Source: DATFVA01 sp963811905 (lineage in GTDB: Bacteria > Bacteroidota > Ignavibacteria > Ignavibacteriales > Ignavibacteriaceae). Taken from it: a stretch of DNA of 64,000 bases. The position numbers and the translations under genes are program-made. The stretch covers positions 117,379 to 181,378 of the forward strand of contig CAWETK010000004.1 in assembly GCA_963811905.1 (NCBI GenBank), given 5' to 3'. The notes under the pieces were generated by a model that saw nothing but the letters and a program-made list of their open reading frames with translations, was not told the DNA's origin and ran no database searches. Positions 47,564-56,875 of the stretch are shown here, in pieces; the stretch's first letter is position 1; every line of letters begins with the position of its first letter.

Positions 47564-48032
47564 ACCACAATATTGTGTCCTCGATACACCTCGCCAAATA
47601 TTAAACAAAGGCGAGGCACTCCCACCCTGATGAAGGCAAGGGACGGGACAGCTCGGACACCGCGAAAGATTTAATAATTATAGCGGTTATCGAGTGTTCC
47701 GAATGAAGCGAGATTCGTAAAAATATAGCGAGCGGAATGAGGAACGTATCGAGATAACCGGTCTTAATAGAAAATTAATTACTAGAGAACATTTTACAAT
47801 TACCGTGTCCTCGATTTCGCTGTACTCAACATCCCGACTTGAAGGAAACGAAGGCCTGCCTATAAAAAAGTTCCAGCAGGTTAATTAAATATCCAAAGCA
47901 CTTTTCAAACAGCCCGAAGTAATATTCACGCAGGGCTCATAAAGGCTCATTGAAGAGGCTTGTTACAGGCCGGGTGAAGGTCTGGGACAGATGCTGGGAA
48001 ACAAACTAACAACAGATTATACGGATTTGGCT

Positions 48033-48458
48033 TCATTCCGCCGGCTGAAGTTTCCAATTCACCGGAATAAAATTATATATAATCTGTACGATTAAACTCT
48101 GAATCACTCCGAACAAAGCATAATCCAGCATCTCAACCCATTCAAGTGAAAAACGGGACAGCACAATAAAATAAAAAAGGCACCCGCCTGTTAATCCGCC
48201 TATAATCGCCACTGAATATATCCCGTATTTATCAAGTTCTATATTAAGGAAATCAGCTCCGACCAGCATCAGCCTGAAGGGCAGAATAAAAAGCGACAGT
48301 AGGATCAATAGCAGAAAAGTAATCATTAATGGGGTCAGGCCTGAGGTATCCGCAAAAAAATTCGTAAATGAAAGGAATACAGTCAGGGGAATGGATACGG
48401 CTATTATTCCGCCAATATCGGGGATTATTAAACCAAGTGCGATTTTTATTTTTCTCAT
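48033..48458 (-). CDS. Small polytopic membrane protein of unknown function
   Basis: A 141-residue protein with four hydrophobic segments: IPDIGGIIAVSIPLTVFLSF, MITFLLLILLSLFILPF, IYSVAIIGGLTGGCLFYFIV and YALFGVIQSLIVQIIYNF. It is an inner-membrane protein with no motif I recognise. It begins 18 bases after the stop of a short possible gene remnant on the same strand. Confidence 0.65.
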   Translation of the reverse strand: MRKIKIALGLIIPDIGGIIAVSIPLTVFLSFTNFFADTSGLTPLMITFLLLILLSLFILPFRLMLVGADFLNIELDKYGIYSVAIIGGLTGGCLFYFIVLSRFSLEWVEMLDYALFGVIQSLIVQIIYNFIPVNWKLQPAE

Positions 48459-48476
48459 ATGTGAAACCTGTTTGAG

Positions 48477-48615
48477 TCAATCTAAATCATATTTTATACC
48501 GCCTTCTTTATCTAATTCAGAGGCTGGATTCGAATAATCTTTTGCGTCAAATATGACATAAACGTCAAACTTTGAAGCAGGATACTTTTTATTTAGCGGG
48601 TAATACGGGAAAATC
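48477..48615 (-). pseudogene. Possible C-terminal gene remnant
   Basis: The minus strand reads NGIFPYYPLNKKYPASKF then DVYVIFDAKDYS and ends ...GGIKYDLD at a stop at 48477. This looks protein-like, but upstream sequence overlaps the start of the opposite-strand gene at 48667 and loses coding character. No good start or ribosome site is seen. It may be the tail of a lost gene or a short real gene; support is weak. Confidence 0.3.
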
Positions 48616-48666
48616 CCATTGGCATTTCGATTGCACTTTAAGGAGAAAAAATGAGAGGCGGCAGCT

Positions 48667-49089
48667 ATGTATTTTGATGAAGAAGACAAAGAAATAATTC
48701 AGAAAATTTCTGATGGTAAAATAACAGACATAGAAACTTTTATTACTGAGTGCTGCTCGTACATAAGAGTTCATTATAAGATTAATCATTTCTGGTACTT
48801 TAACGTAGTATTCAACACCGATGAGATTATTGTTCCTGTTGATGAAAACAGGTTCTTCGACAAGATTAAAAAGTTCACTAATCTATTAGATTATTTAGAG
48901 ACTAAAAATTTCGTTCAGGTACAAAAAGAAGTTGTCCCGTTAAATAATATACTCCCTATCTTCAAAGACGACGGTTCGCCGTTCGATGAAACACTCGTTC
49001 TCGTGTACAAATACCAGGGAAAGAGAATAATCGCTTCCAGAGATCTTTCCCTGCTTATTCGTATGAAACCCAGAAATATCGCCGTTTAA
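48667..49089 (+). CDS. Hypothetical protein
   Basis: A 140-residue soluble protein starting MYFDEEDKEIIQKISDGKIT. It is mixed alpha/beta with a run VVFNTDEIIVPVDENRFF and LVLVYKYQGKRIIASRDLSL. A weak GAGG site is 8 bases before the ATG. No family recognised, and no neighbour explains it. Confidence 0.6.
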   Translation: MYFDEEDKEIIQKISDGKITDIETFITECCSYIRVHYKINHFWYFNVVFNTDEIIVPVDENRFFDKIKKFTNLLDYLETKNFVQVQKEVVPLNNILPIFKDDGSPFDETLVLVYKYQGKRIIASRDLSLLIRMKPRNIAV

Positions 49090-49106
49090 AAGTCAACTCA
49101 CGCTGG

Positions 49107-49407
49107 CGCTAATGGGAGTTGGAGCTTGTAAAGCGACTTGCCTCGACGACAGTCGGGCCTGCCCCGACGATAGTCGGGTTCGCCTGAATCGCTTTTGAAG
49201 GTCCACCTGAATCCCTTTTGACGAGTTCGCCTGAATCGCTTTCATAATCCAGCAAGCAAGTTCGCCTATACTTAACAAAACCATTCTAAGCCAAACAGTC
49301 CGGCTCTGCACGGCGATCTCACTTTACAATTTAAACCCATTCACTCATCGCTCCTTCCGGCTTCCGCTGCCGCTAACGGGAGTTGGAGCCTGTAAAGCGA
49401 TTCGCCT
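49107..49407. repeat. Dispersed direct repeat pair with hairpins in a gene-free spacer
   Basis: A roughly 37-bp sequence (CGCTAAYGGGAGTTGGAGC, then YTGTAAAGCGA) occurs at 49107-49142 and 49371-49407 with a few changes. Between and after the copies are many GCCTGAATCGC-type units (49190, 49230, 49402, 49432) and a GACGA-AGTCGGG palindrome near 49145-49190. The 49090-49541 spacer has no gene. Confidence 0.65.
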
Positions 49408-49541
49408 GAATCGCCTGTCGAAGGTTTACCTGAATCGCTTATAATCCTTGGCAAGTTCGCCTTTAATCCCTTGTGATCTAACTATCACGCTCTAACCTAT
49501 CTTTATACTTAATTTTCATTCTGACTAAACCAGGATGAACT

Positions 49542-50364
49542 ATGAAAAGATCCAATAGCTTAATATTCTTAACTATCAGCGCAATTATATTCATTGCTAT
49601 GATTTTTTCCTGTGTATAAAACTGCGGCCGCACAAACAAAAGAAAACAAGGAGATAAAAGTGCAGAAAGAAAACGGTAAAATGATTAAATATATCAGCGG
49701 CGAAGATACCGTATCAGCTTATCTTTCTGTTCCTGATGGTAATGGTCCTTTCCCTGCCCTTATAGTAATACACGAATGGTGGGGACTGAATGACTGGGTA
49801 AAGGAATCGGCTGATAAATTCGCAGACAGCGGGTATATCGCACTGGCAATAGATCTTTATCACGGCAAGTCAGCATCTTCATCTGATGAGGCCCGTAAAC
49901 TTTCCGCAAGTGTCCCACGGGAAAGAGCAGCAGCAGACCTGAGATCAGCTTTCGATTATCTCAGGAATATGAAGAATGTTGAGGCAGGGAGTATCGGCTC
50001 AATCGGATGGTGTTTCGGCGGAGGATATTCTCTTATGGCAGCACTTCACCTTAATGAACTCTCGGCTTGTGTAATAAATTACGGCAGTCTTGTTATGGAT
50101 ACTTCAGCACTAAAACAAATAAACTGTCCCGTGCTAGGAATATTTGGTGAAAAAGATCAGAATATTACTCCGGCAAAGGTAAATGAATTTGAGAAGGCAC
50201 TTAACGAGGCCGGTGTTAAAAACAAAATCACAATTTACCCGGCTGCTGAGCACGCATTTATGAACCCGAACAATCCTGACCGGTATAATGAATCAGCAGC
50301 ACAGAAAGCCTGGAACGAAACTTTCACTTTTCTGAATAACAATTTGAAAAGGGATAATAAATAG
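49542..50364 (+). CDS. Exported dienelactone-hydrolase-family alpha/beta hydrolase (frameshift in the signal peptide)
   Basis: The catalytic domain has the dienelactone hydrolase triad: Cys in IGWCFGGGYS, Asp in GEKDQN and His in AEHAFMNP, with HEWWGLNDW near the N-terminus. The ATG at 49542 opens a signal peptide (LIFLTISAIIFIAMIF) that stops at a TAA near 49617. Removing one T from the T6 run at 49603-49608 joins it to ...VYKTAAAQTKE, giving a normal signal peptidase site after AAA. Without that fix the only start is a GTG or ATG near 49612 with no signal. The protein is about 270 residues and probably periplasmic. Substrate unknown. Confidence 0.82.
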
Positions 50365-50399
50365 CTTTCAAATGGCTATTCATTCCGTTAATTATAAAT

Positions 50400-51181
50400 A
50401 TGCAAAAAAATAAAATGAAGAAAACGCTGGTTTCTTTCATTATGCTTCTCCTGCCCCTCTGTTCCCTTTACCCGGAAAATACGGCTGAGTTTATTCAAAA
50501 AGGAGATGAGTATTATGCAAAGTTTGATAATAAATCCGCCCTGGATTATTACCTTAAAGCTTATAAAATTGCGCCGGATGAGTATGATGTTCTGTTCAGA
50601 CTGGCCAGGACGTATAATGATCTTGGTGAGGAATACTACGAATATAAAGAAAAGGATAGTTCTGAAATAATGATTAAGAAGGCGATACGAAATTTCAGAG
50701 AAGATGAAGGAACAACTTTCCGGATTCTGCTGCTGCTTATGCATATCTTGCTATGTCATATGGCAACCAGGCTCTTTATGAAGGGGGTAAAGGCAAAATA
50801 AAACTGGCATATAAAATTGAAGATAATGCCAAAAAATCCCTTCAGTTAAACCCCGATCAGTATCTCTCATATGTTATACTTGGCATTTATTACAGGCAGA
50901 TAGCTGATCTGAGCTGGTTTGAACGAATGTTTGCTAATACTTTTTTCGGCGATGTGCCTGAAGGTACTTTTGAGCAATCAGTTGATATGTTCAAAAAGGC
51001 TCTTAAAGTCAGACCGCAGACTATTGTTGCCTCCTACCAGCTTGCACTGACTTATGAAGCAATGGGTGAAAAGTCTAAAGAAGAAAAACTCCTTAAAGAA
51101 TTAATAGATTATCCCCGAAAGAATTTCAGGGATAAGTTCGCAATTAAAAAAGCCAGGAAAAGGTTAAGTAATCTTGATTAA
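50400..51181 (+). CDS. Periplasmic TPR-repeat protein (frame-broken)
   Basis: A signal peptide (LVSFIMLLLPLCSLYP) is followed by TPR-like helices. The first frame reads FIQKGDEYYAKFDNKSALDY and YDVLFRLARTYNDLGEEYY; after a break near 50712 the second reads AAAYAYLAMSYGNQALYEGG, KKSLQLNPDQYLSYVILGIY, then MFKKALKVRPQTIVASYQLA. The combined protein of about 260 residues resembles the RMDN-like TPR family. It would act as an adaptor in the periplasm. One extra base explains the split. Confidence 0.75.
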
Positions 51182-51211
51182 GGACGCCGGCGGACTAACA
51201 ATGAGCTTTGT

Positions 51212-51595
51212 TTACTTTTCTCTGTAGGCAGTCATCCCGCCTTCTACATTTTCAACATTTGTAAACCCATGCTTTATCAGTATTTTCGTGCCTATGCTGG
51301 AACGATGACCTGTTCTGCAGATGACAGCTATTTCCCTGTCTTTGTACTTATTCAGTTCATCAACCCTGTCTTCAAGCTCCTGCACAGGAATATTTATAAC
51401 ACCATCGATTTTTCCGAGAGGCCCCTTCAATTCATCGGGGGTACGGACATCAAGAATTACAAGATCAGGATTTTCTTTTATCTGTTTCTTAAGTTCTGTA
51501 ACGCTGATATCTTTTTGCGGCACAGAAGTCTGTGCGCAGGCCGTAAAATTTGATAAGATCAATGCAAGGACAAATAAACCTATTATTCTTTTCAT
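51212..51595 (-). CDS. Rhodanese-domain lipoprotein
   Basis: A 127-residue exported protein. The N-terminus is a lipoprotein signal (ALILSNFTAC, lipobox TAC at about residue 20). One rhodanese domain follows, with VILDVRTPDEL and the active-site loop ICRTGHRSSIG holding the catalytic Cys. It would transfer or bind sulfane sulfur at the envelope. AAGGAGAAC-type sequence precedes the ATG. Confidence 0.88.
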   Translation of the reverse strand: MKRIIGLFVLALILSNFTACAQTSVPQKDISVTELKKQIKENPDLVILDVRTPDELKGPLGKIDGVINIPVQELEDRVDELNKYKDREIAVICRTGHRSSIGTKILIKHGFTNVENVEGGMTAYREK

Positions 51596-51637
51596 ATGTT
51601 CTCCTTATTTCTGCTTATCCTGGTCTAAATGATTTAT

Positions 51638-52075
51638 TTAAACTTTGATTTTAATGTCGGGACTAAGTATAATTTTAGTCTTCATAGAATTGGATATCAA
51701 GCACATTTTCTCTGACTTTTCAATTATCCTTCCGGCCTTTTCACTGTACTTCTCATCAGGTATTATGATCGTGGGTTTAAGTTCTATTTCTGAAATCATA
51801 AAGTTCCCATCTACTTTTTCCATTTTTCCGGCTGCATCGCAGTCAAATGAACTGAAAGGCAGTCCGGAATTCTCTGCAATAGACAGAAATGTTGTCATAA
51901 GACATATTACGGCTGAAGAAACATACAGGTGTTCGGGCGACCAGATACCGGCAACACCTTTAGGGAATTCAGGCGGAGTTGCTACTTTTATATCGGGAAG
52001 TTTATCAGATGATAAAGTTCCTATCCTTCCCTCATCCCAATTTACACTTACATTATAATAATGAATATTTTCCAT
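51638..52075 (-). CDS. OsmC-family protein
   Basis: A 145-residue protein with the OsmC/Ohr fold: YNVSVNWDEGRIGTL, then WSPEHLYVSSAVICLMTTFL with the first redox Cys, and FDCDAAG with a possible second. A later MCLISNSMK carries a third Cys. Members reduce organic peroxides or act in osmotic and oxidative stress. It sits between the rhodanese gene and the sigma-factor pair, all on the minus strand. Confidence 0.85.
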   Translation of the reverse strand: MENIHYYNVSVNWDEGRIGTLSSDKLPDIKVATPPEFPKGVAGIWSPEHLYVSSAVICLMTTFLSIAENSGLPFSSFDCDAAGKMEKVDGNFMISEIELKPTIIIPDEKYSEKAGRIIEKSEKMCLISNSMKTKIILSPDIKIKV

Positions 52076-52141
52076 ATCACGTTTTTACTTTAAAGATTCT
52101 GATTTAAATAAATTTTTGCGGGCAAATGTCAATTTTCAACA

Positions 52142-52393
52142 TCAGGCCTTATCATCTTCATCCAGATCAAGAAATGACATCAGGCGGTTGTGAGCACTCT
52201 TAGGCAGATCCACATTATATTTCTTATAATAATCAATGGTCATCTCAACCGACTTAAAATAATTTGTACATTCGGGACATTGCTCAAGATGCAGCTTAAT
52301 ATCCCTGCATCTTTCTGAATTCAGGTCTTCACCAAGACTATCGCAAATATGGCTCATCACCTCAAGACAGGTAACTTTTATTTCTTTACTCAT
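52142..52393 (-). CDS. Anti-sigma-type zinc-finger protein
   Basis: An 83-residue protein with the zf-HC2 pattern (KLHLEQCPECTNYFKSVE) typical of ZAS anti-sigma factors, with additional upstream Cys residues. There is no transmembrane helix, so it is a soluble regulator. Its start overlaps the sigma-factor stop by four bases (ATGA), showing tight co-expression. It most likely holds that sigma factor inactive until a redox or metal change (inference). Confidence 0.85.
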   Translation of the reverse strand: MSKEIKVTCLEVMSHICDSLGEDLNSERCRDIKLHLEQCPECTNYFKSVEMTIDYYKKYNVDLPKSAHNRLMSFLDLDEDDKA

Positions 52394-52950
52394 TTCTTAA
52401 ATGCCTCATCTATTTCTTTTCTTAAAAATGCTCTTGCCCGGTGAAGTCTCGATTTAACAGCAGGAACCGAAATATTTGCAGCATCTGCAGTTTCCTCTGT
52501 CGATAAACCTTCAACATCCCTGAGCAGAAACACTATCCTGTAATCGGGTGAAAGTTTTTTTATTGCCCGGTCAAGTATAGATCTGAGCTCATCATTTTCT
52601 GTGCTTTTATACGGTAAAGATGCCCAGTCGGCAACGTGTCTTTCCGAATAAAGGTCCTCGTCATTCTCCAGTGAAATATAGCTCCGGTTTTTTTCTTTCC
52701 TCGCCTGCATCAGACAGTGATTAGCAACTATCCGGTAAAGCCAGGTAGAAAGTTTTGAATTTCCGTCAAACTGGCTCAGGGATTTAACCATGCTGAAAAA
52801 TGTTTCCTGCATGATGTTTTCGGCCTTTTCACGATCCCGGCAGATCTTGAAAGAAAAATTATAAATAGTCTGTTCGTATTTCTTAACTATTTCAGCCAGA
52901 GCTTTTTTATTGCCCTTTTTGGCTTCTTCTATTAATTCAGTTTCATCCAT
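52390..52950 (-). CDS. ECF-type RNA polymerase sigma factor
   Basis: A 186-residue sigma-70 family factor with region 2 (YNFSFKICRDREKAENIMQE then SKLSTWLYRIVANHC) and region 4 (LSPDYRIVFLLRDVEGLSTE and AVKSRLHRARAFLRKE). It lacks regions 1 and 3, as expected for ECF sigmas. It directs RNA polymerase to a stress regulon, controlled by the overlapping zinc-finger gene. The nearby OsmC and rhodanese genes suggest an oxidative or thiol stress role (inference). Confidence 0.93.
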   Translation of the reverse strand: MDETELIEEAKKGNKKALAEIVKKYEQTIYNFSFKICRDREKAENIMQETFFSMVKSLSQFDGNSKLSTWLYRIVANHCLMQARKEKNRSYISLENDEDLYSERHVADWASLPYKSTENDELRSILDRAIKKLSPDYRIVFLLRDVEGLSTEETADAANISVPAVKSRLHRARAFLRKEIDEAFKK

Positions 52951-53000
52951 AATGTGAGATGCAATTCATTTATTGAGGTTTCATATGTAATAAAAATTTA

Positions 53001-53612
53001 TCAAAGTTCCAGCACCGCCCATAAGTACCAGCTGGCAATGCTGTTATAGGGAGCCCATTTGTTCCTTGCAGCGATCCTTAAAAGCTTTTTCTCATCAGGT
53101 ATCGATTTCAGACCATAAACGATCTTCGCTCCCCTCTTAATTCCCTGATCTTTTAAGGGAAGAACGTTTAACCTGCAAAGGTTGAAAATCAGGAACATCT
53201 GTACCGTCCATTCGCCTATTCCTTTAACGCGGGAGAATTCTTCAATAATTTCAGGATCTGATTTCCTGCTAAGCCCCCTGAAATGGATATCGCCATTTAT
53301 GATTTTTTCGGAAAAATCCTTAATATATCGTACTTTTGCATTAGATAATCCTGCTTTTCTCAGATCAATGTCCGGAGTAATTATTATATTTTGGGGCAAC
53401 GGTTTATTATCATAGTAAGACAGGAATCTTCTATAGATAGAGGCAGCGGCTTTTGCGGAAAGCTGCTGACCAATTATGGAGCGAAGGAAAGTAAGATAAT
53501 GGTTCCTTTTAGGCCTGAGACTGCAGGGAGAACAGAGATCTATTATGCCTGCAAGTGAAGGATCATTCTTATAAATATGCATTATGCCTTTTTGTATTTC
53601 AGCGGAATTCAT
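53001..53612 (-). CDS. alkA: DNA-3-methyladenine glycosylase II (AlkA-like)
   Basis: A 203-residue base-excision enzyme. The helix-hairpin-helix is visible in FSRVKGIGEWTVQMFLIF, followed by the catalytic Asp in NVLPLKDQGI. An earlier helical segment reads LTFLRSIIGQQLSAKAAASI, also typical of the AlkA core. It lacks the N-terminal beta domain of E. coli AlkA, as in short archaeal-type members. It removes alkylated purines from DNA. It is divergent from the sensor protein at 53661. Confidence 0.88.
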   Translation of the reverse strand: MNSAEIQKGIMHIYKNDPSLAGIIDLCSPCSLRPKRNHYLTFLRSIIGQQLSAKAAASIYRRFLSYYDNKPLPQNIIITPDIDLRKAGLSNAKVRYIKDFSEKIINGDIHFRGLSRKSDPEIIEEFSRVKGIGEWTVQMFLIFNLCRLNVLPLKDQGIKRGAKIVYGLKSIPDEKKLLRIAARNKWAPYNSIASWYLWAVLEL

Positions 53613-53660
53613 TATTATTATATATGTTTTTAATCAAGGGATAGAACAAAAGTAATTTTT

Positions 53661-55964
53661 ATGTCTGATAATAACTATCAAGAAGTAATTAAAAATAATA
53701 AATTGTTCGATGGAATCCCTCCTCAAAATCTGAAATTTGGGTTCAGAAGTGAACAGCTGATCAGAAAAAAAGAAGGAGAGATCATTTTTCAGAAGGGAGA
53801 TGAAAGCAAAAATACCTACCTCGTTATCGCCGGAAGAGTTAAAATCAAGGTCTATATCGAAAATAAATCTGTCAAGCTTAATAAAACTCTGAATGATTTC
53901 TTCGGTGAAATTGAGGTTCTGGAGGATACTTACCGCCGTTCTGCTGCTGTTGCAAATACCGACTGTATTTTATACTCATTGTCGAAAGGCGACCTCAGGA
54001 CCTTTCTTGCAGAATATCCCGAAATTAATGACAACATAATAGCCTACAACAAAGTGGAAATTCCCGAACTTCAGATTACAATACATCCCGGATTATTAAA
54101 ATCTGACACAGATAAATTATATGTTACTCCTGTTCCTGAAGACATCGAAGCGACTGAAGCACAGGAGGATACCGTTTCTCCCGAGGATGAGGAATTTCAC
54201 GAGAAGAAAAAAGAGATAGACGAGACAGCAAGAAAAATTTCAGAAATAAATGATGAGCCGGATGAAGATGATGAGGAATATGATTTTAATGATGAGTCAT
54301 TCCCGCCTGATACAGCAAAAAATAGTAACACAATCGAAACTGCAGATTCTCCTGAAGCTGAATTAGCTGAGAAAGAAAAACTCACGGAAGTTATTACTGA
54401 AGAAGAATTTATTCCTTCCGGGAATCATTCTCCCGACGCTGAGGCTGACGAAAATTTGAATGGGGAGGAAGAATCCGAGTCAGCGGATGAAGAGGAGTAT
54501 ATACACACGGAGGAGATAAAAGCAGATGCGTCTGAAAATCAAGCTGAATCTCCCTCAGATGCGGAACCGGAAGAAGAACCCATTGAGGATATTCAAAAGG
54601 ATACAGAGGAAATGCATACTGAAACAGTGTCGCCATCTGCTGATAACTCCGACAGGGAAAATCACAGTGATGATTACAGTACAACCTGGATTAACCTGAA
54701 TGAAACTGAAAATAAGGAAGAGATCACGAAAGAAATTTTAAATGAGGAACAATTACGTTACGAAGCTGAATATGAAAAGCTGAAATATGACGATACTGAA
54801 ATTGACGGCGCAAAAATTCTTAATGCGCTAAAAAAGATTAATTCCTCTCTTGATAAACGAACGGTTTATGGAAATATAGTCCGGGAGGCTGTTAAGCTTA
54901 CGGAAGCGCAGACAGGGATCCTCTACAGGGTTGATCCTGTAAAAAACCAGCTGCTGACCGAACAGGAAACAGAGGATGGATTTGTTGATGCAGGTTACCC
55001 GATATCCGACGGATTGACCGGTCTGGCTGCCGAAACAGGCGAAATAATTAATGTAAGGGAACCTGTAAAGGATTTTCGTTTTTCCGAGGAGATAGACAGC
55101 ATCAGGGGAATTGCGGGTACCAGTATATTGTGTGTCCCTGTTAAAGATGATGAAAATAATACAATTGCGGTTATCAGCCTTGCGAACAGCAGTTCCGGTA
55201 AGTTTTCCATATCGGATGAGGAGAAAATATCCCAGCTTGTTCCGCACGTATCGCAGACGCTGCAGTACCTGGCAGGTATTGACAGGCTGCTTGAGGAAAA
55301 CAAAAATGATTATTTATCTACACTGACGAAGTTTATTACCGATAATATTCAGACTCCTGTTTTAACAATGAAATACTATGCGGCGCAGATCAAGAAAAAA
55401 AGCGTCCCGCAGGATGTCAGAACTGTATTAAATGTATTGATGGATCAGGCAGACTCTGTTGTTGATTTTCTGCACTCAACCCTTGCCTTTACAGAAAACA
55501 GGAATCCCCTCCACATTGAAACCTGCAGCCTTCAGGAGGTTATGGATGACACCCTGGGATTGCTTGCTGAATATGTAGAATCACGCAATGTCGGGCTGTA
55601 TAAAAAAGTTGAGAGCAATATAAATGTGAAACTGGATAAAAAGGCTTTTTACCAGGCCTGCCACCAGATCGCGAAGAATGCATGCGATGCGATGGGCGAA
55701 AGCGGCAACATTTATATTACCGCAAAACAATCCGGCGACCTGGTAAATATCGAATTCCGTGATACAGGACCGGGAATTCCTGATGATATCAAACCGATGA
55801 TTTTCAAGCCGTTCAAATCATTCAAAAAGGAAAATGGAACGGGATTGGGATTAACAATTGCCCAGAGGATTGTAAGGGATCACGGCGGTGAGCTGACCGT
55901 AGAAAGCAGTCCTGAACAGGGTGCAACTTTCATAATTTCACTCCCGGTTTTTGATGAAATATAA
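53661..55964 (+). CDS. cNMP-binding, GAF and histidine-kinase-like ATPase protein without a clear phosphoacceptor His
   Basis: A 767-residue cytoplasmic protein. Domains: a cyclic-nucleotide-binding-like domain (about 15-130, with EGEIIFQKGDESKNTYLVI); a very acidic low-complexity linker (about 150-370); a GAF domain (about 385-545, with ISDGLTGLAAETGE and TSILCVPVKDD); a helical dimerisation segment; and a HATPase domain with N-box IAKNACDAMG, G1 FRDTGPGIPDD and G2 GTGLGLTIAQRI. Where H-box His is expected (F-SHELRTP) the sequence is FITDNIQTPVLTM, so phosphoacceptor His is absent. It may phosphorylate or bind a partner differently. miaA follows after 5 bases. Confidence 0.85.
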   Translation: MSDNNYQEVIKNNKLFDGIPPQNLKFGFRSEQLIRKKEGEIIFQKGDESKNTYLVIAGRVKIKVYIENKSVKLNKTLNDFFGEIEVLEDTYRRSAAVANTDCILYSLSKGDLRTFLAEYPEINDNIIAYNKVEIPELQITIHPGLLKSDTDKLYVTPVPEDIEATEAQEDTVSPEDEEFHEKKKEIDETARKISEINDEPDEDDEEYDFNDESFPPDTAKNSNTIETADSPEAELAEKEKLTEVITEEEFIPSGNHSPDAEADENLNGEEESESADEEEYIHTEEIKADASENQAESPSDAEPEEEPIEDIQKDTEEMHTETVSPSADNSDRENHSDDYSTTWINLNETENKEEITKEILNEEQLRYEAEYEKLKYDDTEIDGAKILNALKKINSSLDKRTVYGNIVREAVKLTEAQTGILYRVDPVKNQLLTEQETEDGFVDAGYPISDGLTGLAAETGEIINVREPVKDFRFSEEIDSIRGIAGTSILCVPVKDDENNTIAVISLANSSSGKFSISDEEKISQLVPHVSQTLQYLAGIDRLLEENKNDYLSTLTKFITDNIQTPVLTMKYYAAQIKKKSVPQDVRTVLNVLMDQADSVVDFLHSTLAFTENRNPLHIETCSLQEVMDDTLGLLAEYVESRNVGLYKKVESNINVKLDKKAFYQACHQIAKNACDAMGESGNIYITAKQSGDLVNIEFRDTGPGIPDDIKPMIFKPFKSFKKENGTGLGLTIAQRIVRDHGGELTVESSPEQGATFIISLPVFDEI

Positions 55965-55969
55965 ACCGG

Positions 55970-56875
55970 ATGTCAGCTAACCTTATCACTATACTCGGTC
56001 CTACAGCTTCCGGAAAAACGAGAATGGCAGTAAAGCTCGCCCTGGAATTCAACGGAGAAATTATATCAGCAGATTCCCGCCAGGTTTACCGCAGAATGAA
56101 TATTGGAACCGGAAAGGATCTCGGGGATTATTCGGTTGAGGGATCAGAAGTTGAATATCATTTAATCGATATTACCGATCCCGAAAATGAATTTAATCTT
56201 TTTGAGTTCCAGCAAAAATTCTACCAGGCTTTTAATCTCATAAAAAATAAAGGAAAATTACCTTTCCTTGTCGGCGGCACCGGGTTATACCTCAGTTCTG
56301 TAATTCAGCACTATAAATTAAAGGAAGCTGATTTCTTTTCCGGCCGCGCAGAAGAATTGCGTGGTTTTAACCAGGATAAATTGAAGGATATACTGGTTTC
56401 ACTTAAACCTGATATCCATAATAAAACAGATCTTACCGACAAAGAAAGATTGATAAAAGCGATACTTGTTGCCGAGGCCGGGACCATGGATTATGAAAAC
56501 ATACCTTCAATTGATTCAGTTGTAATAGGAATTAAAGCTGAAAGGGCAATTACAAAAAGCAGAATCACCGAAAGATTGAAAAAAAGGCTGGAGGCCGGAA
56601 TGATTGAGGAAGTAGAGGGTCTGCTAAGGTCAGGGATCTCCTTCGAAAGGTTAGAATCTTTCGGACTTGAATACAGGTTCGTAAGTCTTTATTTGAAAGG
56701 CAGCTTGAATTACGAAGATATGTTTCAGAAATTAAATATTGCTATTGGCAGGTTTGCGAAACGGCAAATGACCTGGTTCAGAAAGATGGAGCGTGAGGGA
56801 GTAAATATCAGCTGGATTGAAGCAGAAGATTTTTTCAAGGCCGGGCAGCTCATAAGGGATAGAATAAATGTATAG
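55970..56875 (+). CDS. miaA: tRNA dimethylallyltransferase
   Basis: A 301-residue enzyme that adds a dimethylallyl group to A37 of tRNAs reading UNN codons. The P-loop is LGPTASGKTRMAVKLA; the tRNA and prenyl-binding landmarks are ISADSRQVYRRMNIGTGK, VGGTGLYLSSVI and KRQMTWFRKM. Full length. It starts 5 bases after the kinase-like gene and overlaps the glycosyltransferase gene by 8 bases. Confidence 0.95.
   Translation: MSANLITILGPTASGKTRMAVKLALEFNGEIISADSRQVYRRMNIGTGKDLGDYSVEGSEVEYHLIDITDPENEFNLFEFQQKFYQAFNLIKNKGKLPFLVGGTGLYLSSVIQHYKLKEADFFSGRAEELRGFNQDKLKDILVSLKPDIHNKTDLTDKERLIKAILVAEAGTMDYENIPSIDSVVIGIKAERAITKSRITERLKKRLEAGMIEEVEGLLRSGISFERLESFGLEYRFVSLYLKGSLNYEDMFQKLNIAIGRFAKRQMTWFRKMEREGVNISWIEAEDFFKAGQLIRDRINV

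Noticed and set aside
54828..55247. 139-residue minus-strand open frame
   Set aside because: Antisense to the GAF region of the kinase-like gene; composition is not protein-like.
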